This document shows, one piece after another, positions 22,758 through 31,359 of a stretch of DNA of 64,000 nt. A program made the position numbers and the translations under genes. This DNA comes from Rhizobium leguminosarum. Its GTDB lineage: Bacteria > Pseudomonadota > Alphaproteobacteria > Rhizobiales > Rhizobiaceae. A model generated the notes under the pieces. The model did no database searches and was not told where the DNA came from. It saw only the letters and a program-made list of their open reading frames with translations. The stretch lies in contig NZ_CP025014.1 in assembly GCF_002953715.1 (NCBI RefSeq), positions 124,001 to 188,000 on the forward strand, given 5' to 3'. How positions within the stretch are numbered: the stretch's first letter is position 1; each line of letters starts with the position of its first letter.

Positions 22758-23534
22758 ATGCCAGGCGTAACCCGACTATCGGTCCGCAATATCCGCAAGA
22801 GCTTCGGTACGCACGAGGTTCTGCGCGGCATTTCCCTCGATGCGGAAGACGGCGACGTGATTTCGCTGCTCGGCGCCTCCGGCTCCGGCAAATCGACCTT
22901 TCTGCGCTGCATCAACATGCTCGAAACCGCCAGCGACGGCGAGATCTGGGTCGATGGCGAAGAGATCCGCATGGTGCACAAGGGCGGGCGAAGCAAGCCG
23001 GCCAGCCAGAAGCAGGTGGACCATATCCGCTCCGAACTCGGCATGGTGTTCCAGTCGTTCAATCTCTGGTCTCACATGACGATCCTGCAGAACGTCATCG
23101 AGGGTCCGATCCATGTGCTGAAGCGGCCGCGCGCCGACTGCATCGCCGAGGCCGAAGCGCTGCTCGAAAAGGTCGGCATCGCCGATAAGCGCCACGCCTA
23201 TCCCGCCCATCTCTCCGGCGGACAGCAGCAGCGCGCCGCGATCGCCCGGGCGCTGGCGATGAAACCGAAGGTGATGCTCTTCGACGAGCCGACTTCGGCG
23301 CTTGATCCGGAGCTTGTCGGCGAGGTGCTGCGCGTCATGCGCGCGCTGGCCGAGGAAGGCATGACCATGCTCGTCGTCACCCATGAGATGAGCTTTGCCC
23401 GCAACGTCTCGAACCGCGTCGTCTTCATGCGCGAAGGGTTGATCGAAAGCAGCGGCAAGCCGGACGAAATGTTTACCAGTGGCGCCACACCCGCCTTCCG
23501 CCAGTTCATCGGCCATTTCGGAAGCGGTCAATGA
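22758..23534 (+). CDS. Histidine/polar amino-acid ABC transporter ATPase
   Basis: The 258-residue ATPase is HisP-like. Walker A is GASGSGKST near residue 40, Q-loop MVFQSFNLWSHMTILQNV, signature LSGGQQQRAAIARALAMKP, Walker B VMLFDEPTSALDPELVGEVL, H-loop VVTHEMSFA. It powers the two permeases. Its stop overlaps the next start (ATGA at 23531), which couples transporter and HutH paralogue. Confidence 0.95.
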   Translation: MPGVTRLSVRNIRKSFGTHEVLRGISLDAEDGDVISLLGASGSGKSTFLRCINMLETASDGEIWVDGEEIRMVHKGGRSKPASQKQVDHIRSELGMVFQSFNLWSHMTILQNVIEGPIHVLKRPRADCIAEAEALLEKVGIADKRHAYPAHLSGGQQQRAAIARALAMKPKVMLFDEPTSALDPELVGEVLRVMRALAEEGMTMLVVTHEMSFARNVSNRVVFMREGLIESSGKPDEMFTSGATPAFRQFIGHFGSGQ

Positions 23535-25018
23535 CAATCACCATCGATGCCGTGCTCACCTGGCGCGATGTCGCGCGCGTCGGGGCAGGGGAAGCGCTTG
23601 TACTGTCGCCGGCCGCCTCAGCGCGCATCGAGCTGGCAAGCCGCATCGTTGCGCGCATCGTCGAGACAGGCGTGCGTGCCTATGGCGTCAACACCGGCGT
23701 CGGGGCGCTGGCCGATACGGTGGTCGATCGTGCCTCGCAGAGCCTGTTGTCACGCAGCATCGTGCTCAGCCATGCCTGTGGCGTCGGGCCATTACTGGCC
23801 GCCCGCGAGGTGCGCGCCATCATCGCCGCACAGATTGCCAATTTCGCCCATGGTCATTCCGGCGTGCGGGGCGAGATCGTCCAGCATCTTGCGGCCATGC
23901 TGGAACATGATTGCATTCCCGACGTGCCCTCCAAGGGCTCTGCCGGTTACCTCGTCCACAATGCCCATATTGCGCTTGTTCTGATCGGCGAAGGTAGCGC
24001 TCACCTGGACGGCCGGCGCATGAGCGGTCGCGAGGCGCTTGCTGCGATCGGTCTCGAACCGCTCGTGCTCGGCGCCAAGGAGGGCTTGAGCCTTGTCAAC
24101 GGCACGGCTTGCGCCACCGGCCTGACCACTGTCGCGCTTTCCCGCGCCGAGCGGCTGCTCGACTGGGCTGATGCGATCGCAGCACTGACGCTGGAAGCGG
24201 CGGGCTGCCAGATCGCCGCCTTCGGCGAGGCGGTGCTGGCGCTGCGCCCATCGGCGGGAATAGAGAAAGTCGGAGCGAGCCTGCGCGCGCGGCTTCAGGG
24301 CAGCGGCCTTGTCGCCGCCGCCTTCGGCCGCCGCACGCAGGATGCGCTCAGCCTTCGTTCGGTGCCGCATGCGCATGGTGCTGCCCGCGATGTCTTCGAC
24401 AATTCCGCCCGCGTCGTCGATCAGGAGCTTGCTTCGGTGACGGACAATCCTGCTGTCTCAGGCACGCCGGAACAGCCGATCGTCTCCTCCGAGGCGCATG
24501 CGGTTGCCCCGGCGCTCGGGCAGGCGGCTGATAGCCTGGCCATTGCGCTCGCACAGATCGGCGCGATCAGCGAACGGCGCATGGATCGGCTCGTCAATCC
24601 GCTGGTGAGTGGTCTGCCGGCTTTCCTCGCCAGCGATGCCGGCAGCCATTCCGGCTTCATGATCGCCCAATATACTGCCGCGGCACTCAGCAACGAGAAC
24701 CGCCGTCTAGCCGCACCCGCGGCCATGGACGGCGGACTGACCTCGGGCCTGCAAGAGGATTTCCTCGCGCATCCGACGGCTGCCGCCGGCAAGCTGCTCG
24801 CCGTCATCGACAACGCCGAATACATCCTGGCGATCGAGCTGATGGCGGCGGCACAGGCGCATGATTTCCTGGCGGCGACGGCGCCGCGGGCGGCCGGCAC
24901 GGACCTGGTCTACAAGGCCGTGCGGGAACATGTTTCCCATTATGGTGACGAACGGCCGCTCAACGGCGATATCGAGGCTGTCCGCAGCCTGATCCGCGAG
25001 ACTGCGCCGCCGCTATAA
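23531..25018 (+). CDS. HutH-family lyase paralogue lacking the MIO triad
   Basis: The 495-residue protein aligns along its length with histidase: YGVNTGVGALAD (Tyr51, equal to Tyr53 of HutH), LSHACGVGPLLAAREVRAII, GAKEGLSLVNGTACATGLTT, VTDNPAV, ALAQIGAISERRMDRLVNPL and LTSGLQEDFLAH (keeping the Glu of QED). But the catalytic loop is KGSAGYLVHNAHIAL where HutH has GSVGASGDLAPL, so the Ala-Ser-Gly that forms MIO is gone. The Tyr of DPYCIRCQ is Leu (DALSLRS) and the Phe of NFHAEP is lost. It is coupled to the transporter by ATGA. It may catalyse another reaction, regulate the system, or be inactive; annotating it simply as histidase would be unsafe. Confidence 0.85.
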   Translation: MTITIDAVLTWRDVARVGAGEALVLSPAASARIELASRIVARIVETGVRAYGVNTGVGALADTVVDRASQSLLSRSIVLSHACGVGPLLAAREVRAIIAAQIANFAHGHSGVRGEIVQHLAAMLEHDCIPDVPSKGSAGYLVHNAHIALVLIGEGSAHLDGRRMSGREALAAIGLEPLVLGAKEGLSLVNGTACATGLTTVALSRAERLLDWADAIAALTLEAAGCQIAAFGEAVLALRPSAGIEKVGASLRARLQGSGLVAAAFGRRTQDALSLRSVPHAHGAARDVFDNSARVVDQELASVTDNPAVSGTPEQPIVSSEAHAVAPALGQAADSLAIALAQIGAISERRMDRLVNPLVSGLPAFLASDAGSHSGFMIAQYTAAALSNENRRLAAPAAMDGGLTSGLQEDFLAHPTAAAGKLLAVIDNAEYILAIELMAAAQAHDFLAATAPRAAGTDLVYKAVREHVSHYGDERPLNGDIEAVRSLIRETAPPL

Positions 25019-25024
25019 TCGGCC

Positions 25025-25567
25025 TCAGAACGGCTGGGTTTCGGAATTCTGCTTTGACTTTTCGCCGGCCTCGAGACGTTTGAGGCACTGGAGATAAGTC
25101 GGGTAGAGCTGATCCACCCGCGAGAGCGGCAGCGTCCAGTCGCCTTCATCGCCGGCAAAGGTGATCTGCACGTCAGGCATTCCGGCAAAGGAATTCTTGA
25201 TGATCTTCTTCAGCCCGGCGCTCCCCTTGCTGGCCGGGCCCCAGAGGCGAAGCGTGTTCTTGTCGAAGAAATCGGCGGCGATTACTTTCGTCACCGTACG
25301 ATCGGTCAGCGTCACCTCGGTCTTGGTGCCGGCCGGAATGTCCCATGTGGTCTTTGCCACCAGCCAGAATGTCTCGGTCGCGCTCTGGCGGAATTCCATG
25401 GTCTTACCGATCTCGCTGTCCCACAGCAGGCGGCAATAGGGATGCGGGCTCTCGTTGGAAAAGCCGACCGACCATTGTCTTGCGCCGCCTATCCATTCGG
25501 TCTCGCCGAAGGCTGAGACCGGCTGCAGGGCGGCTGCCATCAGAACCATCACTGCCGGAATTTTCAT
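25025..25567 (-). CDS. Secreted hypothetical protein
   Basis: Start chosen at ATG 25567 because of the near-perfect ribosome site GGAGGTGATTTCGGCG. The 180-residue product has a signal peptide (KIPAVMVLMAAALQPVSAFG) and a mature domain with WSVGFSNESPHPYCRLLWDS, KTTWDIPAGTKTEVTLTDRT and PASKGSAGLKKIIKNSFAGM. It looks like a small periplasmic beta-rich protein. Family not recognised. It converges on the HutH paralogue with a 6-base gap. Confidence 0.7.
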   Translation of the reverse strand: MKIPAVMVLMAAALQPVSAFGETEWIGGARQWSVGFSNESPHPYCRLLWDSEIGKTMEFRQSATETFWLVAKTTWDIPAGTKTEVTLTDRTVTKVIAADFFDKNTLRLWGPASKGSAGLKKIIKNSFAGMPDVQITFAGDEGDWTLPLSRVDQLYPTYLQCLKRLEAGEKSKQNSETQPF

Positions 25568-25632
25568 CGCCGAAATCACCTCCAACGCAATCGTCTCCAG
25601 CGATAGCAAAAGAAGGTTGAGCTTTTGCTACT

Positions 25633-25694
25633 ACAGCGCCACGCGTCTTGTCAGACACGCGCAAAGGACGCCGTAGCCCTTTGAACTGCTGGAG
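25633..25694. repeat. Intergenic palindrome related to 43419-43480
   Basis: ACAGCGCCACGCGTCTTGTC, AGACACGCGCAAAGG and TTTGAACTGC are arranged as in the element at 43419, which has CAGCGCC, CGCGTC, AGACGCGCGG, GCTGCAG and TTTGAACTGC. CGCGTC pairs with GACACGCG. This is another rhizobial intergenic repeat family. No gene overlaps it; it lies ahead of the secreted-protein gene. Confidence 0.5.
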
Positions 25695-25793
25695 CAAGTT
25701 TCGCGATGGATGCCAGGCAAGCCCATATTCCGCGAAGATTGGTAGATCCGAGCCCCGAAGACGTTTTTGGCGGAGCGTGCCGTCGGCTGCGGT

Positions 25794-26597
25794 TCACTTT
25801 GGAAAGAGGAACGTTACCGCAACGCGGAAGCCGAGTCCTTCCGGGCCATTGTCTGGAGCAGCCGCCCAATATCGCAGGCCCGCCGTCAAGCTGATTGGCT
25901 GTTTGTCGATCGTGATCAGCTTGGCGACTGCGAAGTTGATCGGCACCGACCAGTCGTTTGTTTCCCAGTCATAGGTGGACTCGGTATTGAGCGAGAAGGT
26001 CCAGGCATCTTTGGTGGTATAGGAGATGAACGGTTGCATGAACGTCGAGCTCAAGTCCCGACGATCACTCTGACCCGCAAATGACCAGATATGGTTGCCG
26101 AGCATGCCGTAGGTCCAGGGGCCATCCTGTTTGAGGACGACTACGGTCGGACCCGCTCCCCACTTGCCGCTTCCGAGAAGTTCATCCGTGGCCGTCGGAA
26201 GAAGGAACACAGGTCCTGCACCCCAGACCACGCCACTCTCGGTTGGCTTAGACGGAGAGAGAAAGAAGCTCTGCAACGTATCGCCGAGACCGAATTGCGT
26301 GCCGGATGGCCCGGCGATATCGTTCTGCCATGTGACCGGCAGGATGGTCCTCGAAATGAGGTTCCAGTCCTCGTTCAAAGAAAACGGAATGACAGGCTGG
26401 ATGTTCATCGTTGCCTTGTCGCCGTCTTCTGGACCGTAGCCATGGTCGTAGTTGAACTGGAACGGCACGCTGATGAGCGAGGCGATCGGGTTCGACAGCT
26501 TCTTCGCGAGTTCTTCGCTCGACTGAGCGTTTGCCGTATCTGCCCAGATACTGAGTGCCGCGACAATTAGTACGATCCGAGAAACGACTTTCTTCAT
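25794..26597 (-). CDS. Outer-membrane beta-barrel protein ('neuromedin U'-type family)
   Basis: Start chosen at ATG 26597, preceded by GGAGGCATCG. The 267-residue protein has a signal peptide (VVSRIVLIVAALSIWADTAN, AQ) followed by SSEELAKKLSNPIASLISVP, FQFNYDHGYGPEDGDKATMN and IQPVIPFSLNEDWNLISRTI, a beta-barrel family often mislabelled neuromedin U. Alternating strands and the C-terminal VAVTFLFPK fit outer-membrane insertion. In other bacteria relatives occur near sulfatases and HAD proteins, as here. Ligand unknown. Confidence 0.8.
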   Translation of the reverse strand: MKKVVSRIVLIVAALSIWADTANAQSSEELAKKLSNPIASLISVPFQFNYDHGYGPEDGDKATMNIQPVIPFSLNEDWNLISRTILPVTWQNDIAGPSGTQFGLGDTLQSFFLSPSKPTESGVVWGAGPVFLLPTATDELLGSGKWGAGPTVVVLKQDGPWTYGMLGNHIWSFAGQSDRRDLSSTFMQPFISYTTKDAWTFSLNTESTYDWETNDWSVPINFAVAKLITIDKQPISLTAGLRYWAAAPDNGPEGLGFRVAVTFLFPK

Positions 26598-26661
26598 CGA
26601 TGCCTCCATGATTCTATCGACCTTTTAGATAGCTCACGGTGCAATTGCATAGCTCCTCGCT

Positions 26662-27954
26662 CTAAGGTCTGCAGTTTTGCGCGCGACGCCCTGCCTCGCA
26701 TGCAGTTGCGGCCGTGCGCGCTGGTTGGCCGTTGCTTGCCAGAGCAGCCAGGTGATCTGCATAGTTGTGTCGGCTATTCTGGTCGACGACGGCGACGGGT
26801 GCTGTCAGAATCAACCCGACGGCGTGGCCTGCCGCCGCCGCGCTACCGACCGTCGCATCCAAGATATGATCGCCCAGACCCACTGTGTTGTCCGTCAATG
26901 TCTGACCCTCGGAAATGCGGGAACCAATGAGACGGACGATTTCGGGGGATTCGGCGAACTTGGAATGATGCAACCTGTCGCCTTCCTTGACCTTGGTCAA
27001 ATCGATCACATTGATCTTGTTGATTTCCAGTTCCTCCTTATAGGGAGACTGTTCAGGATCGATGGCACCAAGCCGCGACACATTTCCCCAGACCCGGCGC
27101 GACACCGCAAGCGCCCGATCGTCGCGGGAGACGAATAGGGTGAATTGCGGGTGCTGTTTGCCTATATCGACGATCTGCTGGCTGAACACGTCGACGTCGA
27201 CGTCGGGAGCCGCGAGCATGACGTTCTTGAACTTCGCAGGCAGCCGGCCGTTACGGATCGCCATCTGGCGCAGCGATTCCAGCGCAAGCCAGTTGCCCAT
27301 CGAATGGGCGAGGATGGATACCTCCTTCACCTCCGGATCCCGCGCGAGATATTGGAACAATGTTTCCAGAGCATTTCGCGTATAATTCGTGCTCTCCCGG
27401 TCATAGCCATAGGCGAGAAGGCTGCCACGCGACGGCCAGGTCACCAGCACAGGTGCACTGTGCACGCTGGAGTCCTGGACGATCTGCGCGAAGCGGTAGA
27501 CGGAGTCTTCAAACCGATTGTTGAAGCCATGGACGAACACCAGCACACTGTGGTCGGGGCTCTTGCGCACGCTCGCGCTCAGCCAGCGTTTGGCCTCATC
27601 GATATTGAGATCGTCGGCCTTCAAGGTGGCGAAATCGGTCGCCGGATTGGAGGGGAGCCTCTTTGGCCAGGAGACCTCTCCCTTCTTGCGGACCGACTCT
27701 GGTGGGATAGACACGGTAATATCGGCGAATGCCGGGGTCAGCGCCCGTTCTCCGTTGAACATTTCTCCCGGCACGGCGGACCGGCTACGTGTGGTCATGA
27801 TCAGCAAGTTGACCTTGGTCGACTTCGGAGACGTATCTGCCACCGGTGTCAGCACATCCTTCGGGTGTCCGCCGCAGCCAGTCAGCACGAAAACCAGCGC
27901 GCATAGGAGAACCCGCTGAACACAGCAACCTCCAGCATTGTTTCTCCGTCCCAA
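26662..27954 (-). CDS. Lipoprotein alpha/beta hydrolase (DUF900 type)
   Basis: TTG 27954 follows AGGGGGAATCG and no better start is visible. The 430-residue protein has a lipobox (LVFVLTGC), then an alpha/beta hydrolase of the DUF900 family: SVLVFVHGFNNRFEDSVYRF, PVLVTWPSRGSLLAYGYDRE, VSILAHSMGNWLALESLRQM with the nucleophile Ser in HSMGN, and VMLAAPDVDVDVFSQQ carrying the probable acid Asp. The last 90 residues are a low-complexity tail. Substrate unknown; an esterase at the periplasmic face is likely. Confidence 0.85.
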   Translation of the reverse strand: MGRRNNAGGCCVQRVLLCALVFVLTGCGGHPKDVLTPVADTSPKSTKVNLLIMTTRSRSAVPGEMFNGERALTPAFADITVSIPPESVRKKGEVSWPKRLPSNPATDFATLKADDLNIDEAKRWLSASVRKSPDHSVLVFVHGFNNRFEDSVYRFAQIVQDSSVHSAPVLVTWPSRGSLLAYGYDRESTNYTRNALETLFQYLARDPEVKEVSILAHSMGNWLALESLRQMAIRNGRLPAKFKNVMLAAPDVDVDVFSQQIVDIGKQHPQFTLFVSRDDRALAVSRRVWGNVSRLGAIDPEQSPYKEELEINKINVIDLTKVKEGDRLHHSKFAESPEIVRLIGSRISEGQTLTDNTVGLGDHILDATVGSAAAAGHAVGLILTAPVAVVDQNSRHNYADHLAALASNGQPARTAATACEAGRRAQNCRP

Positions 27955-28130
27955 CGATTCCCCCTGATGCTGTAAATCGAAGTGATCCGATCAAATCGAC
28001 AGTGTCAGTAGTCACCGCGATTTCGCTCGGGCGGCTCTCTGCTTCTTCGTGGCGTCGCCGTTCCAGCTCCAAGGCGGGGCACACCATCATTGGAAGGATT
28101 ATCACGGGCAAAACGAAGTTCGCCTGCCGG

Positions 28131-28919
28131 TTAGAACCGGACAGCGACCCCGATAATCGGCCCCTGCTGGACGACGTCGAATACGAACCCGTCATTGTCG
28201 TAATTGACGCCGAGTGCGCGATATCCGGCTACCGCCGAGATGCTGTCGTTGAACTTGTAGCCGAGGCCCAACGCCACGTCCCAGTCGATATCGGCGCCGC
28301 CGGCGCCTAAAAGACCCCATCCGGTGACATAGATTTCCGGCGTGAAGAAGTAGTTTCCTCTAACGCCGCCGACGGCATCGACCCAGGTGGCGCTGTCTTC
28401 GACATCCACACCGGCCAGAATGCCGCCATTGAAGGAGATCTCGGTTTTGGCCGACCAGACCTTCATGCCGCCGACCACGTCGAGGTGGCCATTTTGGTCT
28501 TCGAGCACGGCGTAACCGACGCCGAGAAATCCCGCGAAGGTCTTCGACGTCACATCGACGCTCTCGGCAAGGATGCCGGCCGGTGTGTCGGCATCGGCAC
28601 CAAGCTTGGTGTAGATCACGTCACCGACGATGCTGAAGCGATCATATCTTGCTTCGCCTGCCGCCATGAAAGCGAAGTCGAGGTTCTGGAGGATGTCGCC
28701 GAAGTCCGCGTCGACATGAACTTCCGGAAGCCCGAACTGCCCAATATCGCCGGATAAGCCGGCAGCCCAGAAATATGGCGCGAAGGTGAATTCCCAGCCG
28801 CTCTGGCTCTCGACTGCTTTTGCTTCTGGCGCGAGCGGCGTGATATCGGCGGCGTTGCCGGCCGACGCCGCGCAGACGCCCGCCAACAATACAATGGCAC
28901 GCAAGTATATGGCTTTCAT
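28131..28919 (-). CDS. Outer-membrane beta-barrel protein
   Basis: Start chosen at ATG 28919 behind GGGGGA. The 262-residue protein has a signal peptide (AIYLRAIVLLAGVCAASAGN, AA) and a mature barrel rich in aromatic-glycine strands: WEFTFAPYFWAAGLSGDIGQ, FAGFLGVGYAVL, VVGGMKVWSAKTEISFNGGI, and ends QQGPIIGVAVRF with C-terminal Phe. It belongs to the large DUF/OmpW-like barrel group; no precise family. Next gene upstream is the multihaem cytochrome, suggesting joint export. Confidence 0.75.
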   Translation of the reverse strand: MKAIYLRAIVLLAGVCAASAGNAADITPLAPEAKAVESQSGWEFTFAPYFWAAGLSGDIGQFGLPEVHVDADFGDILQNLDFAFMAAGEARYDRFSIVGDVIYTKLGADADTPAGILAESVDVTSKTFAGFLGVGYAVLEDQNGHLDVVGGMKVWSAKTEISFNGGILAGVDVEDSATWVDAVGGVRGNYFFTPEIYVTGWGLLGAGGADIDWDVALGLGYKFNDSISAVAGYRALGVNYDNDGFVFDVVQQGPIIGVAVRF

Positions 28920-29010
28920 GAGAATCCCCCGATCTCGTTTGTCGCCTTCGGCACTGCTGTCCCGAGTCAGCACTGTGCAGCGAGAAGTAGATTTGGACAA
29001 GCTTAAATAC

Positions 29011-31287
29011 CTATTTTCCGTTGATCGCCTGCTTCAGCTGCCCGATGAGGCTTGAAATCTGCTGGTCCTGCGGCCTCAGTCGCGCCAGATCCTCGGCGTG
29101 TTTCAGTGCCTCCGGTAAGCGTCGAAGCTTGAGACTGTATTGGAGTGCGAGACCGATGATGTCGGCGTCTGCGCCCGCCGCCCAACCATCGAGCCTTGCC
29201 AGCGCCTCTTCCGTCCGGCCTGCGGAATCGAGAGCGACGGCAAAGGTCGTCTTGTAGCGGGAGTTTTGCGGATCGAGCCTTACCGCTTCTTCGAGTTCCA
29301 TTATCGCATCAGTCAATGCCTGCTTGCGCACCAGGGACAGCGCATGTCCGTAACGCAGATCCGCGCGTTCGGGCGCCATTCGGATCGCCTCGGCATAGGT
29401 CTGCTCCGACTCGTTATTTCGACCGGTGGCGCGGTAGAACTCGGCGAGATTGATGCGCATTGTCTCCAGTGTCGGGTCGAGCGAAATCGCCCGCCGGAAG
29501 GCGGCTTCGGCCTCTGCCGCACGCTGCCGGGCGAACAGGAAGAAGCCATAATTGCTTTGTGTTTCTGCAACGTCGGCATTCGTCTCGACATAGGCGCGCA
29601 GGTCCGCGACAGCGGCTTCCAAATTGTCTCGCTGATTGCCGAAGAGCTCGGGAGGGGTGCTGGCGAGTGCGTTGGCGGCAGCGACGCGCACCGCACGCGT
29701 TGCATCGCCCAGCAGGTTGCCGATCGCCTCCAGCCTCTGCTCCGGCGGGATGTTGCCTGCTGCTTCCGCAGCGCCGAGCCTGACGAGGGGATCTGCATCA
29801 GCTGCGGCCGTTCGAATGTCGGTGCTGACGTCCACTCCGTCGATACCACTCAGTGCGGCTATGGCGCTGCCCCTGACAATTCCCGCCTGGTCCTGGTCAC
29901 TGACAAGCGCCCGCAGTGCGCCCATCGCGGCCTGATCGCCGTTCGCAGCTCCGGCGAAGGCATGCGCGATCGACGGGCGTTTGCGCCATTGCGTTCCGTA
30001 CCATCTGTCCATTGTCTCAGCTGCCCAAGCATCGGTTCTGCCGACATGGCAGGTCGTGCACGCATTCGGCGTTCCGCGGGTTGCCGACAAGTCAGGCCTG
30101 GGGATGACGAAGGAGTGGTCGCGGCGCGGATCGACCTTCATGTAGGTGCGCTCCGGCATGTGGCAGTTGACGCATCGTGCTCCGGTCGAACCGTCCTGGT
30201 GGAGGGTATGCGCGGGAGTGTCGAACAGCCCGCTCGGATCCTGGTTGACGAAGCGCTCCGGCTTCGTCTCGGCGTGGCATTGCGTGCACAGCGCGTTGCC
30301 CTCGGCCTTCAGGCCGGCATCGTGCGGCCGATGACAGTCGAGACATGTCACGCCGGCCCTTGCCATCTTGCTTTGCTGAAACGAGCCATACTCGAAGACC
30401 TCGTCGAGGATCTGCCCGTCCGGGAAATAGAGGTCCTGCCGGAGCAGGGCGGGGGAGAAATAGTCGAGAAGTGGCTTTCCCGGCTGGTAGCCGTCCAGAA
30501 GCTTGGTGCGCCTGGCATGGCAGGCAAAGCAGATGCCCGCATCGACTTTCGGCAGACCTGTATCCGGTTTGACGGAGGATGAGACATTGCCCGATTGCGC
30601 CGAAGCGACGTGCTTGGCTCCAGGGCCGTGACAAGACTGACAGCCGATGCTGGTGGCGACGTAGGTCGACTTGTATTCGTTCGTCTGCAGTTGAAACTCC
30701 GCCTGGGGATCGGTCGAATGACAATCGATGCAGGTGCGGTTCCAGCGATAGAAAGGACCTGTCCAATGATAGGTCGAGCCCGGTTTGGCCGGGGTGCCGT
30801 TGCCGAGCCAGAACCATTGCCGTCTGGCCGTATCCCAGGCGATATCGAGAGCCTGAAGCCGTCCTCCTCCGATGTCGACGAGGTATTGCTGCAGGGGTTC
30901 GTAGGCGAAGGTATATTTGACTTCGAACTCGGCTTGGCCGCCGTCTGCTCCCTCGGTGTCGACGAGGAAGCGGCCGTCGCGGCGGATAAAGGTCGTGACG
31001 ACGCCGTCATGTTCAAACCTGCTATTGTCGAAATCACCGCGCACCGTTCCGTCGTCGGCCGGCGCCATGGCCTTTGCATGGTGGGATTTCGAAAAAGCCG
31101 CGGCCTGATCGGCGTGGCAGGATCGGCACATTCTTTCGTCCACGAAACCCTCATGGATCGATATCAGGGGATCGACTGCGGGTGTCGCGATGTCGTCGGT
31201 CGCAAGGCTGCGCCCGGCAGGCGCGAGCAACAGGAAAAGCAGGACGCCTATTCGTCCCACTGCTGCTGACCGAACAGATGCTGCCAC
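29011..31287 (-). CDS. Multihaem (eight CXXCH) cytochrome c with HEAT and TPR repeats
   Basis: The 758-residue protein has a signal sequence (residues about 10-30) and eight CXXCH haem-binding motifs starting at residues 54, 186, 216, 253, 315, 334, 372 and 410. After these come HEAT-like helices (about 430-560: SAIAALSGIDG, VRLGAAEAAGNIP, AVRVAAANALAS) and TPRs (about 570-750: NYGFFLFARQRAAEAEAAFR, AISLDPTLETMRINLAEFYR, AIRMAPERADLRYGHALSLV). Such tetratricopeptide multihaem proteins act in periplasmic electron transfer. Rhizobia seldom carry one, and this one sits among sulfatases and barrels. Partner and substrate are unknown. Confidence 0.92.
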   Translation of the reverse strand: MAASVRSAAVGRIGVLLFLLLAPAGRSLATDDIATPAVDPLISIHEGFVDERMCRSCHADQAAAFSKSHHAKAMAPADDGTVRGDFDNSRFEHDGVVTTFIRRDGRFLVDTEGADGGQAEFEVKYTFAYEPLQQYLVDIGGGRLQALDIAWDTARRQWFWLGNGTPAKPGSTYHWTGPFYRWNRTCIDCHSTDPQAEFQLQTNEYKSTYVATSIGCQSCHGPGAKHVASAQSGNVSSSVKPDTGLPKVDAGICFACHARRTKLLDGYQPGKPLLDYFSPALLRQDLYFPDGQILDEVFEYGSFQQSKMARAGVTCLDCHRPHDAGLKAEGNALCTQCHAETKPERFVNQDPSGLFDTPAHTLHQDGSTGARCVNCHMPERTYMKVDPRRDHSFVIPRPDLSATRGTPNACTTCHVGRTDAWAAETMDRWYGTQWRKRPSIAHAFAGAANGDQAAMGALRALVSDQDQAGIVRGSAIAALSGIDGVDVSTDIRTAAADADPLVRLGAAEAAGNIPPEQRLEAIGNLLGDATRAVRVAAANALASTPPELFGNQRDNLEAAVADLRAYVETNADVAETQSNYGFFLFARQRAAEAEAAFRRAISLDPTLETMRINLAEFYRATGRNNESEQTYAEAIRMAPERADLRYGHALSLVRKQALTDAIMELEEAVRLDPQNSRYKTTFAVALDSAGRTEEALARLDGWAAGADADIIGLALQYSLKLRRLPEALKHAEDLARLRPQDQQISSLIGQLKQAINGK

Positions 31288-31359
31288 TCAATCGCTCCCT
31301 ATTGACGTGTTAGAAAGTCGGGGTCGCCGTGGTTCAAACCTCTGGCGTGAGGCTCAATC

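Noticed and set aside
23531..25018. Calling this gene a second catalytic histidase
   Set aside because: The Ala-Ser-Gly triad needed for MIO is absent and two further active-site residues differ, so only family membership is claimed.
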